Origin: Janthinobacterium violaceinigrum
Lineage (GTDB): Bacteria; Pseudomonadota; Gammaproteobacteria; Burkholderiales; Burkholderiaceae_D
Length of the DNA stretch: 64,000 nt
Reading direction: 5' to 3'
Assembly (NCBI RefSeq): GCF_009208555.1
Contig: NZ_WFLI01000011.1
Coordinates: forward strand, 62,001-126,000
Every line of letters begins with the position of its first letter. Within the stretch, counting starts at the first letter, position 1. This document shows, one piece after another, positions 10,334 to 18,452 of the stretch. Under the pieces are notes generated by a model that was not told where the DNA came from, searched no databases, and saw nothing but the letters and a program-made list of their open reading frames with translations. A program made the translations under genes and the position numbers.

Positions 10334-11551
10334 TTACCACCACGACTCGACCTGGAAACCCATCGAGCTGCCATTGGTCTTGCCGCCGAACACGCCCGTT
10401 GACGACAGTGCCGTTTCCGCCGCGGCGGCCGACTGGGCTGCCTTGTTCCATTTGGCGTAGGTGTAGAAGGCGCGCAGTACGGGACGCGACCAGAAGCTGT
10501 TGCCGGCGGACAATTGCGGGGCAAACGTCAGCTTGGTCAGGTTGCGGCTCTCGCCGCCTTCCGGCTTGACGATGTCGTGGCCCAGTTCCACGGCCAGGCT
10601 GTAGTTGTCCGTGAAGTGGTAGACGGGACGCGCGCCGATCGAGGTCCACTTGCTGCTCACGCCTGCCGTCTGCTTGTCTTCGTAGACGAAGGTGCCCATG
10701 CCCGACCAGGCGCCTTTGGGCTGGATCATGATCTGTTCCGTCAGGCGCGTGACCTTGTCGTCCTTGTCGGCGCCCAGGCTGAAGCCGCCCGTGTTGGCGG
10801 CGCTGCCTTTGCCGAACTGCAAGGCTACCTTGTTGAAGCCGCCCAGCAGGTTGCCTTGCGTATGCATGATGGTCAGCAAGTGGCCGCTGGCGACAGGGGC
10901 CGCGCCTTGCGCGTTGCGTTTCTGGTTGAATTGCAGGCCCAGGGTCAGTTCGCCGTCCGGGTTGACCTTGATGCCGGAAAAGCGCAGGTCGTGGGACAGG
11001 CCCATGCGCTTGCTGTCGCCGTCGTCGGCCGTGCGCACGATGGCGTAGGCCAGCTTGGCGGCGCCCAGGTCGATGTTTTCCAGGCCGGCGCCGGGGCCGC
11101 TGTTATTCCAGAAGTAGTAATCGGTGATGTGCACGTCCTGGCGGTCGTAGTAGCGCTTGCCCACCCAGGCGCGCGCGTCGGCGAAGGCGCCCGAACCGAT
11201 CTTGTCGGCCACCACGTTCATTTCACGCCACGACGGGTCCGATTGTTCCCAGTCCTGGTTCTGGTTGACGGAAAACGCCACCAGGGTATTGATGCGGAAG
11301 GTGGTGCCGTTGGCTGCCTTGAATGCTTCGCCGCCGAATTTCAGCTCGCCGTAGGTTTCGCACTCATTGCCCAGACGATACTTGGACGAGGCGCCGGCCA
11401 GGCCGAAACAGGCTTCCTTGCCGCCTTCGCCGCTGGTGCCGAAGCCCGAACGGATGTAGCCGCCGAAGTCGATCGGCAGGGCGGCCTGGGCCGACGCGCT
11501 CAAGGCCATCAGCACTGCCGCTGGCAAAGCTTTCAAGAAAAATTTGTTCAT
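10334..11551 (-). CDS. lamB: maltoporin (LamB family)
   Basis: 405 residues, an outer-membrane trimeric channel for maltodextrins. A signal peptide MNKFFLKALPAAVLMALSAS ends at AQA, about residue 22. The mature protein begins LPIDFGGYIRSGFGTSGEGG, typical of LamB, and the barrel ends with aromatic residues (ESWW). Other LamB-like segments are WVGKRYYDRQDVHITDYY and the YRLGNECETYGEL region. The start at 11551 was chosen for the signal peptide and GGAG five bases before it. It is controlled by the triple-operator promoter just upstream and is separated from the transporter operon by the repressor gene. Confidence 0.93.
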   Translation of the reverse strand: MNKFFLKALPAAVLMALSASAQAALPIDFGGYIRSGFGTSGEGGKEACFGLAGASSKYRLGNECETYGELKFGGEAFKAANGTTFRINTLVAFSVNQNQDWEQSDPSWREMNVVADKIGSGAFADARAWVGKRYYDRQDVHITDYYFWNNSGPGAGLENIDLGAAKLAYAIVRTADDGDSKRMGLSHDLRFSGIKVNPDGELTLGLQFNQKRNAQGAAPVASGHLLTIMHTQGNLLGGFNKVALQFGKGSAANTGGFSLGADKDDKVTRLTEQIMIQPKGAWSGMGTFVYEDKQTAGVSSKWTSIGARPVYHFTDNYSLAVELGHDIVKPEGGESRNLTKLTFAPQLSAGNSFWSRPVLRAFYTYAKWNKAAQSAAAAETALSSTGVFGGKTNGSSMGFQVESWW

Positions 11552-11605
11552 TGTGTCTCCAGTGTTTTTATAGGTGTGGGATCGGCGCGCATCACTTTGC
11601 GCATC

Positions 11606-11668
11606 CAAAGCGCTTTAACTATGTTTCAAAGCGCTTTGAGTATAGTTCAAAGCGCTTTGATAAGTAAA
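11606..11668 (-). promoter_or_regulatory. maltoporin promoter with three LacI-type operators
   Basis: Minus-strand elements are -35 TTTACT (11663-11668), an 18-base spacer and -10 TATACT (11639-11644). Operators are TCAAAGCGCTTTGA in the spacer (11647-11660), TCAAAGCGCTTTGA overlapping the end of the -10 (11626-11639) and the imperfect CAAAGCGCTTTA (11606-11617). The centres are exactly 21 bp apart, two helical turns. The upstream half is almost base-for-base identical to the alpha-glucosidase promoter. Confidence 0.88.
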
Positions 11669-11790
11669 CTCGTTTTGTTCCCTGAATTCTTCCCGAGCTG
11701 GTGAGGTGTTGCAGAGAAACATCAAAGGCGGGCGGCGGCGCGTGGGCGCCGCCCGGGATGGCGGGAAGGACGGCGGAAAAATCGTGCGGC

Positions 11791-13350
11791 TCAGTTTTGC
11801 GTCTTGCAGGCGGGCAGGGCGGCCGCGTCCGTTGCCGCATGGGCCGGGTGGCGCAGGAAGGCCAGGATCAGCAGGGCCGAGACGGTGGTGATGCTGGCCA
11901 GCACATACAGCAAGTGGTGAAACGCCGTGCCATACGCCTGCGCCAGCTCGGCGCCTGACGCGTGCGGCAGCAAGGCGCCCGCCTGCTGCAGTTCGCCCAG
12001 CGCCAGGAAGGGGCCGGCCAGCGCCGCCTGTTCCACGCCGATGCCGGCAAGGCCGGCGCCGCCCAGCGCCGCGACGGTAAGCGAACCGAGCAGGGCGCTG
12101 ACGATGGCCAGCGCCAGGCCTTCGCCCGCCACGCGTGTCGTATTGAAGATGCCGGCCGCCATGCCGGCCCGCTCGACGGGCACGACGCTGACGGCCAGGC
12201 CATCCATCAAGCCCCAGGGCAGGCTGATGCCGCAGCCGATCAGCAGCAGCGGTCCTATGAAAGCAGCGGGCGCCTGGCCCGGCGCGCACGTGGATAGCCA
12301 CAGCAAGCCGCCCGCCGCCAGCAGCAGGCCGCTGGCGCAGATGTGCGCGGCGGCAAAGCGCTGCGCCGCCATGCCTGCCAGGATGGGCAGCACCAGCATG
12401 GGCGCGGACAGGGCGATCATCATGCGGCCCGCGTCGAAGGCGCCATACCCTTCGACGCCGATGAAGCGGGCCGGCAGCAGCACCAGCAGCACGACGAAGG
12501 AAAACGCGGGCGCGGCGGCCAGCAGTTGCACACCGGCAAAGGCGGGCAGGCGGAACAGGGTCAAGTCCAGCATGGGCCGCGCGGCGCGCCGCTCCACGCG
12601 GATGAAGACGGCCAGCAGCAAGGCTGCGCCACCGAGCAGCCCCAGGCTGGCGGCGCTGCCCCAGCCGCTGTGCGGCGCCTGCAGCAAACCATATGTAAAC
12701 AGGGACAGGGCGCCCGTAAACGTCAGGGCGCCGGGCCAGTCCACACCGTGCGCCTGCGGGTCGCGCGATTCGCGCATGGCGCGCGCGGCACCCAGCAGGG
12801 CCGCCAGGCCGGCCGCGGCCGTGGCGGCAAAAATGGCGCGCCAGCCCGTATGCGTAATCAAGATGCCGGCCATGAAGGGGCCGAACGCCAGTCCCACGCC
12901 GAAGGCGGCGCCGATCAGGCTGAAGGCGCGCGCGCGGGCGGGGCCATCGAATTCCTGCGCCAGCGCCGCCAGTCCGCTGGACAGGGCCATGGCGCAGCCC
13001 AGGCCCTGGACGGCGCGCAGCACGTCGAGCCACAGGATGCCGGGCGCGGCCGCCAGGGCCAGTGCGGCGGCGGAAAACACGCCCATGCCCAGCAAGAACA
13101 CGCGCTTGCGGCCATAGCGGTCGGCCAGGGCGCCGGCCACCATCAGGCAGCCGCCAAAGCTGAGCATGAAGGCATTCGTGATCCATGCCAGCGCCAGCGG
13201 CGTGCCGTGCAGGTCGGCGGCGATGGCGGGGATGGCGATGGCCGGCCCCGTAAAACTGAGCGGCATGCACAGCGCGGCCAGGCAGACGGCGGCCAGCACG
13301 AAGGCGCGCCGGGCCGGGGAGGCAGGCTTCATACGGTGATTCGTATCCAT
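11791..13350 (-). CDS. MFS drug-efflux transporter (DHA2/EmrB-QacA type)
   Basis: 519 residues with about 14 hydrophobic segments, as expected for the 14-TM drug:H+ antiporter family. Motif A appears as GALADRYGRKRVF near residue 75, and motif C-like glycines occur in the fifth segment (IGAAFGVGLAFGPFMAG). It probably exports a toxic organic compound, but the substrate cannot be predicted. It is divergent from a LysR regulator gene 107 bases away, the usual arrangement for a regulated efflux pump. The start at 13350 has GGAA eight bases upstream; a second in-frame ATG lies at 13332. Confidence 0.88.
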   Translation of the reverse strand: MDTNHRMKPASPARRAFVLAAVCLAALCMPLSFTGPAIAIPAIAADLHGTPLALAWITNAFMLSFGGCLMVAGALADRYGRKRVFLLGMGVFSAAALALAAAPGILWLDVLRAVQGLGCAMALSSGLAALAQEFDGPARARAFSLIGAAFGVGLAFGPFMAGILITHTGWRAIFAATAAAGLAALLGAARAMRESRDPQAHGVDWPGALTFTGALSLFTYGLLQAPHSGWGSAASLGLLGGAALLLAVFIRVERRAARPMLDLTLFRLPAFAGVQLLAAAPAFSFVVLLVLLPARFIGVEGYGAFDAGRMMIALSAPMLVLPILAGMAAQRFAAAHICASGLLLAAGGLLWLSTCAPGQAPAAFIGPLLLIGCGISLPWGLMDGLAVSVVPVERAGMAAGIFNTTRVAGEGLALAIVSALLGSLTVAALGGAGLAGIGVEQAALAGPFLALGELQQAGALLPHASGAELAQAYGTAFHHLLYVLASITTVSALLILAFLRHPAHAATDAAALPACKTQN

Positions 13351-13457
13351 GGGAATGATTCCAGAAAGAGGGAATTCGATGATAATATGGACGGAATGGA
13401 TGAAAAAGTGGCTGAAAATCCACTCATAACGGACAAATATTCCCTAATCGACATGGC

Positions 13458-14384
13458 ATGGATAATCTGAACGGCATTGCCGCCTTCGTGCGCGCGGCGG
13501 AAACGCGCAGCTATGTGGCGGCCGGGCGCCTGCTCGGCGTGTCGGCGTCGGCCGTGGGCAAGAGCGTGGCAAGGCTGGAAGAAAAGCTGGGCGTGCGCTT
13601 GCTCAACCGCAGCACGCGGCGCATCAGCCTGAGCAACGAGGGTGCGCTGTTTTACGAGCGCTGCCAGCGCATCCTGGCCGACCTCGGCGATGCCGAGGCG
13701 GAACTGTCGCACCTGGCCGTGGCGCCGCGCGGCAAGCTCAAGGTCAGCCTGCCCGTGATCGGCTACCGCATCATCCTGCCCCTGCTGGCGGACTTTACGC
13801 GCCTGTACCCGGAGATCGAGCTCGACCTCGATTTCAACGACCGCCTGGTCGACGTGGTGGCCGAAGGCGTCGACGTGGCCGTGCGCAGCGGCACCTTGAC
13901 CGATTCGCGGCTGATGGCGCGCGAACTGGGGCCGTTTGCCTTTGCCATCGTGGGCTCTCCCGCGTATTTCGCCCGCCACGGCGTGCCGGCCACGCCGCGC
14001 GCGCTGGAAGGGCACGCCTGCGTGCGCTATAAATTTCCTACCACAGGAAAATTGCAGGAGTGGGCGCTGCAGCGGACCGAGGGCGACAGCGGCAGCGAAC
14101 TGCGCTTGCCGACCGCCTTGACTTGCAACAATATCGAAGCCTTGATCGGCGCCGCCACGCAGGGCGTGGGCCTCGCTTACCTGCCCGACTTTATCGTGCG
14201 CGACGCCATCGGACGGGGAGAGCTGCAGGCCGTGCTGGCCGAGCACTTGCTGTACTCAAGCAAGTTCTGGGTGCTGTGGCCGTCGAGCCGCCACCTGTCG
14301 CCCAAAATTCGCGTCTTTGTTGACCATTTGTGTACCCACCTGCATTTTTCCCCGCCCCATCCCGACCCCGCATTACTGCGTTGA
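13458..14384 (+). CDS. LysR-family transcriptional regulator
   Basis: 308 residues. The N-terminal winged helix (residues 1-60) contains FVRAAETRSYVAAGRLLGVS and the recognition helix SASAVGKSVARLEEKLG. The LysR substrate-binding domain follows from about residue 90. It resembles the large group of LysR regulators that control neighbouring MFS pumps or short-chain dehydrogenases. Divergent placement suggests it controls the MFS gene at 11791-13350. The effector is unknown. Confidence 0.9.
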   Translation: MDNLNGIAAFVRAAETRSYVAAGRLLGVSASAVGKSVARLEEKLGVRLLNRSTRRISLSNEGALFYERCQRILADLGDAEAELSHLAVAPRGKLKVSLPVIGYRIILPLLADFTRLYPEIELDLDFNDRLVDVVAEGVDVAVRSGTLTDSRLMARELGPFAFAIVGSPAYFARHGVPATPRALEGHACVRYKFPTTGKLQEWALQRTEGDSGSELRLPTALTCNNIEALIGAATQGVGLAYLPDFIVRDAIGRGELQAVLAEHLLYSSKFWVLWPSSRHLSPKIRVFVDHLCTHLHFSPPHPDPALLR

Positions 14385-14697
14385 AGCGCCTGGCCGCCGC
14401 ACTGGTGGCTGGTTGCGGAATATTCCTACCCCAAAGAGACTATTCCTAACGCCGCCGGATATATATTTGCTGCGCCGCATCACGCTACGCCGCGCCGCAT
14501 CAGCTTATGCCCTTCCTGAATACCGGTTATGCGTTATCGAAATTGCCATATGGCATTTATTTATGTTAATTTCATATCTGTTTCTGCAACATTGCATCGT
14601 TTCGGCGCTTGCGGGGACATGCGCAGGATTAGGCGCACTAAGCGTGTAGTAACCAACAATTAAGGGGTGGTAACCCCGTTCCGTTCAGGGAGTGTGC
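14385..14697. other. 313-bp AT-richer intergenic region
   Basis: No gene is supported. The stretch drops in GC compared with its flanks, contains a short imperfect repeat (CGCCGCATCA occurs twice) and AT-rich blocks such as GGATATATATTTGC. It ends with the Shine-Dalgarno sequence CAGGGA six bases before the patatin-like gene. A promoter for that gene is likely here, but no clear -35/-10 pair stands out. Confidence 0.4.
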
Positions 14698-15819
14698 ATG
14701 AAGACAGTGATGACGACGCCGCCGAATCCGGTGCCAGCTGCGACAGCGAAACCGGCCCGCAAAACGGGTTTGCTGCTTGGTGGCGGCGCACCAAATTCCA
14801 CCTTGATCGCTGGCGCCCTGGCCGCTTTCCTCGACGAGGGCATCGAGTTCGACGTCATTTCCGCCTCCGGCGCGGGTGTGTTGATGGGCTTGCTTTACAC
14901 GACGCCGCACGAGGCCACGCCGCGCCAGGCCTTGCAAAGCTGGGCCGACACGGGCGTGGCCGACAGCATCTACAAGATGATTCCGATCAACTACAAGGTG
15001 TTCCAGAAGCCGGGCATGCACGCGAGCACCTTCCGCGACGCCTTCCAGCCGCCGGCCAACAATCCTTTTTTCCAGGCATTCAAGCAAACGTTTGCGGGCG
15101 TGCCCACGGCCTGGTCGGACTGGGGCAAGCTGATGGTGTCGTCGCTGTCGCCGTCTGACCTGTCGGCAAAAAGCCTGGGCCTGTGCGCGCACTTGCCTTT
15201 CCTGGAAAAGGCCGTGGATTTTTCGGGCGTGGCCCGCATGCGCCCCGATTTCTACATCAATGCCTACAACCTCAGCGAGCATCGCATGCAAATCTGGGGC
15301 AAGCACGAGATCGAACCCATCCACGTGCGCGCGGCCCTGTCGTTTCCCTTCCTGTATGCGCCCACGACCATCGCCGGCGACGACTACATCGAAGGCGCGG
15401 CCCTCGATACGCTCAATTTCGAGCCATTTATCGAAGGCAAGGGCGAACACCATGACGCCGATACCCTGGTCATCCTCGACATCCTGGGCGACGAGCGCTT
15501 GCTGCGCAAGCCGCGCAACCTGTACGACGCCTGGGTGCGTTCCATCATCACGCCGCTGGTAAAGATTTCCAAGAGCGAGCTGCGCCTGTTTGAACTCGAG
15601 CACAACACGGACGCGCGCACGGGCCAGCCCAAGCGGCGTCTGTTGAAACTCGATTTGATGGACGGCATTCCGGAGCAGCACTGGCCCGATACCCTGGACT
15701 GGTCCAGCTCGAACATGCAGCTGCTGTTCGACGTGGGCCACAAGGCGGGCCTGGCGTTTTGCCGCCAGCATGGCGACTTGCTGCGCCGCACGCCCGATGC
15801 TTCCCCGCTGGCGGCCTAG
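14698..15819 (+). CDS. patatin-like protein with altered catalytic motifs
   Basis: 373 residues. The patatin fold is suggested by the N-terminal oxyanion glycine run TGLLLGGGAPNSTLIAGAL (about residues 23-41) followed by a beta strand leading to the serine elbow. The elbow reads ISASGAG with S57, where family members have GxSxG. The usual DG(G/A) aspartate site reads YIEGAALDT (E232). It may therefore be an altered lipase/phospholipase or a non-enzymatic homologue. The ATG at 14698 has CAGGGA six bases upstream; a GTG two codons earlier is possible. No operon partner is clear; the chemoreceptor gene follows after 78 bases. Confidence 0.75.
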   Translation: MKTVMTTPPNPVPAATAKPARKTGLLLGGGAPNSTLIAGALAAFLDEGIEFDVISASGAGVLMGLLYTTPHEATPRQALQSWADTGVADSIYKMIPINYKVFQKPGMHASTFRDAFQPPANNPFFQAFKQTFAGVPTAWSDWGKLMVSSLSPSDLSAKSLGLCAHLPFLEKAVDFSGVARMRPDFYINAYNLSEHRMQIWGKHEIEPIHVRAALSFPFLYAPTTIAGDDYIEGAALDTLNFEPFIEGKGEHHDADTLVILDILGDERLLRKPRNLYDAWVRSIITPLVKISKSELRLFELEHNTDARTGQPKRRLLKLDLMDGIPEQHWPDTLDWSSSNMQLLFDVGHKAGLAFCRQHGDLLRRTPDASPLAA

Positions 15820-15897
15820 CAACCGATCCCGGCCACCTGATCGGCAGCTATTTATCCTGCCTGGCCTTGCCAGGCCACCTTTTTACTGTGAAACACC

Positions 15898-17544
15898 ATG
15901 AATATCACCAAGCAATTAATTTTGACTCTGACCATCGCCTTGCTGGCCCTGCTATTGCTGGGCGCGGGCGGCGCCATCCAGCTGCAGCGGGCGCAGGAGC
16001 GTTTTGACACCGTGCAAAACCGCATCATTCCCAGCATCCAGGGTTTGAATGCGGCCAAGGGCTTCCTGGCCGATTCGCGCCTGGCCGGCTACCGCCTGTC
16101 CGTATTCTCGAACCTGGCCGACAAGACGGCGCTGGACAAGGCCGTGGCCGACGCCAACACGAATTTCGACAAGGTCATCGCCACCTACCGCGCCGAGCGC
16201 CTGTACGACGCCACGGACAGCAAGATGCTGGACGCCGACCAGGCCGCCATGGAAGCGTACCGCCGCGCGCTGGCGCCATTCTTTGCCGCCGCCTACGCGG
16301 GCGACATGGACGGCGTGCGCGCCACCTTGCTGGCCGGCACGCCCCTGGCCATCACGGCTGCCGCCGCGAAAAAGAGCATGGATGACCATATCGCCTACAA
16401 CAACAAGCTGGTCGATGACGTGAAGGCGGAAAGCCTGGCCGCCTACGACACGGCGTTCAACACCATGCTGGCCGTGCTGGGCGTGGCCGTGCTGCTGACG
16501 GGTGCGCTGGCCTGGCATATCTACCGCACCATCAGCGGCGGCCTGGGCAATATCGAACACACCCTGGAAAGGGTCAGCGCCTCGCTGGACCTGTCCGCCG
16601 CCATGCCCGTCGAGCGCATGGATGAAGTAGGCCGCACGGCCACCGCCTTCAATAAATTCCTCGAGCGCATCGTCGGCGTGATCGCCACCGTGCGCGCCTC
16701 GGCCGATACGGTCAGCGTGGCGGCCGCGCAGATTTCCGCCGGCAACGCGGACCTGTCCGTGCGCACGGAGCAGCAGGCGTCGTCGCTGGAAGAAACGGCG
16801 TCCAGCCTGGAAGAACTGACCTCGGCCGTGCGCCAGAATACGGACAATGCGCGCCAGGCGAATTCGCTGGCCGTGTCTGCCTCGGACGTGGCCCGCAAGG
16901 GCGGCGCCGTGGTGGCGCAAGTGGTGGGCACGATGGGTTCCATCAACGAATCGGCGAAGAAGATCGCCGACATCATCGGTGTGATCGACGGCATTGCTTT
17001 CCAAACCAATATTCTGGCGCTGAATGCGGCCGTGGAAGCGGCACGCGCGGGCGAGCAGGGCCGCGGCTTTGCCGTGGTGGCCACCGAAGTGCGCAACCTG
17101 GCGCAGCGTTCGGCAGCAGCGGCCAAGGAAATCAAGGGCTTGATCGAAGATTCCGTGGATAAAGTCAACACGGGCAGCGCGCTGGTCGACCAGGCGGGCG
17201 CTACGATGGAAGAAATCGTTGCCAGCATCCGCCGCGTGACGGACATCATGGGCGACATCGCCAACGCCAGCCACGAGCAGAGCGCCGGCATCGAACAGGT
17301 AAACCAGGCCATTTCGCAAATGGACCAGGTCACCCAGCAAAACGCAGCCCTCGTGGAAGAAGCGGCGGCCGCCGCCTCCTCGCTGCAAGACCGCGCTGTC
17401 GAGCTGGTCGACGTGGTGGCCGTGTTCCGCCTGCGCGGCGACGCCCAGGCAAAACCGTTGAAAGTGGCGGGCGGCTTGCCAGCCCCCGCTTCCGCCTCAG
17501 CCAGCCGGCGCCTGGCGTTGCCCGCCCGCAGCGCCCGCGGCTAA
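15898..17544 (+). CDS. methyl-accepting chemotaxis protein
   Basis: 548 residues, an inner-membrane chemoreceptor that signals to CheA/CheW. TM1 spans about residues 8-28. A periplasmic four-helix-bundle sensor covers about 30-185. TM2 is near 190-210 (MLAVLGVAVLLTGALAWHIY), then a HAMP domain to about 265. The long cytoplasmic signalling domain has the conserved hairpin tip IIGVIDGIAFQTNILALNAA and glutamine/glutamate methylation-type segments (SSLEETASSLEELTSAV). The ligand is unknown. A strong terminator follows 11 bases after the stop. Confidence 0.93.
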   Translation: MNITKQLILTLTIALLALLLLGAGGAIQLQRAQERFDTVQNRIIPSIQGLNAAKGFLADSRLAGYRLSVFSNLADKTALDKAVADANTNFDKVIATYRAERLYDATDSKMLDADQAAMEAYRRALAPFFAAAYAGDMDGVRATLLAGTPLAITAAAAKKSMDDHIAYNNKLVDDVKAESLAAYDTAFNTMLAVLGVAVLLTGALAWHIYRTISGGLGNIEHTLERVSASLDLSAAMPVERMDEVGRTATAFNKFLERIVGVIATVRASADTVSVAAAQISAGNADLSVRTEQQASSLEETASSLEELTSAVRQNTDNARQANSLAVSASDVARKGGAVVAQVVGTMGSINESAKKIADIIGVIDGIAFQTNILALNAAVEAARAGEQGRGFAVVATEVRNLAQRSAAAAKEIKGLIEDSVDKVNTGSALVDQAGATMEEIVASIRRVTDIMGDIANASHEQSAGIEQVNQAISQMDQVTQQNAALVEEAAAAASSLQDRAVELVDVVAVFRLRGDAQAKPLKVAGGLPAPASASASRRLALPARSARG

Positions 17545-17555
17545 GCTTAGAAATT

Positions 17556-17577
17556 ACCCCGGTACGCCGGGGTTTTT
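17556..17577 (+). terminator. intrinsic terminator of the chemoreceptor gene
   Basis: The stem ACCCCGG (17556-17562) pairs with CCGGGGT (17567-17573) around the loop TACG. The pairing runs into a T-run (TTTTT, 17573-17577), giving a textbook rho-independent terminator. Confidence 0.93.
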
Positions 17578-17718
17578 CTTTGGTGGTGGCGCTGTCGCAT
17601 GGGGGAGCGTTGATGTTCTGTAGCTGTTGCGGGTATCAGCCAAGTTGTTCGGGCGGGCAGACGGCGGCGGTGCCTGGTGCCGTGGCAGTCAGGGAATCTG
17701 CCTGCCTTTCACGCGTGT

Positions 17719-17742
17719 GAGTCCGCTTTCGCCCCGAAGCGG
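17719..17742. repeat. short inverted repeat, dispersed-repeat remnant
   Basis: GTCCGCTT (17719-17726) and AAGCGGAC (17735-17742) flank TCGCCCCG. The shape GTCCGCTT-N-AAGCGGAC resembles a family of short dispersed palindromes found between genes in many proteobacteria (recall, not a search). It marks the left edge of a lower-GC stretch carrying other repeat remnants. Confidence 0.5.
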
Positions 17743-17761
17743 ACGGTGCATGTGGAGCTAA

Positions 17762-18205
17762 TTATCCTCTTGACTGTCCTGACAGATAAGACCGCGGGGA
17801 TTGGGAAAACGCCGCCGCACGGGACGTGGCCAGAGCAGAAGCTAATGTCGTGCGGTCGGGTTGCAGCAGTGTCCGCGTGGCTGGATCGAAGAGTCGACCA
17901 TTTAGCTCGCCTACAAAGGAGCAGACAGCATTAAGTTCTCGTTCAGTTGCTGATGCGTCTAAGCGAATGAGAATTTCTACTTTGTCTGAGTCAAAGAGAA
18001 GATCAACGCGGGTGCCGACTTCATTCCCGAATACTATCCAGCCTTCCATCATCAGCCATGGATTACCCATCGAGGCAACCAAAGTTCGTTGTGCGTTTAG
18101 TGTTGATGCGGCAAGTAGTTGAGGAAGCTCCCAACCGTCATCCTTGGGAAGCGGCAGTGTATTTTCTTCGCCAACTAAGAACATATCAAATTGCCAAATT
18201 GCCAT
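17762..18205 (-). CDS. hypothetical protein, 147 aa
   Basis: Not recognised. The protein starts MAIWQFDMFLVGEENTLPLP, has no signal peptide or membrane segment, and contains hydrophobic strand-like stretches alternating with acidic segments (RVDLLFDSDKVEILIRLDAS). Overall it looks like a small soluble alpha/beta protein. GC content is visibly lower than in neighbouring housekeeping genes, which suggests accessory origin. Gene status is supported by length, a sensible composition and lack of a competing frame. An immunity-type role is possible by context of small scattered proteins but is only speculation. Confidence 0.6.
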   Translation of the reverse strand: MAIWQFDMFLVGEENTLPLPKDDGWELPQLLAASTLNAQRTLVASMGNPWLMMEGWIVFGNEVGTRVDLLFDSDKVEILIRLDASATERELNAVCSFVGELNGRLFDPATRTLLQPDRTTLASALATSRAAAFSQSPRSYLSGQSRG

Positions 18206-18452
18206 TGTAAGGTGATCTCAGTATTTTTCGTATGCGCGCTTTTGGCCAAACTCGGTCGACAGCGCTCGGCATAGCAGCTTGTCCAACTGTAAAAATCACA
18301 GACTCTCACTCTCGCCTGAAACCGCCCAAAAGCCGCCTGCCGCGTATCCTTCGAAGCTGACACTGTCCCGCGTGTCAAAATGATCGCAACGCCACATTTT
18401 AAGGCCGAACCTGACGGCGCCAATGCACAAGGGCGGCGGCCCTATAACTTCC
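18206..18452. other. low-GC spacer with a repeat remnant
   Basis: No gene is supported. At 18236-18256 the sequence GCGCTTTTGGCCAAACTCGG resembles similar blocks at 21366-21384 and 21520-21540, which suggests decayed copies of one dispersed repeat. Confidence 0.4.

Noticed and set aside
11615..13423. A 602-codon minus-strand frame
   Set aside because: It runs out of phase over the MFS gene and yields an Arg/Gly/Pro-rich translation with no membrane pattern; the in-family frame is 11791-13350.
15952..17388. A 478-codon frame opposite the chemoreceptor
   Set aside because: It mirrors the chemoreceptor codons and lacks a ribosome site or motif.
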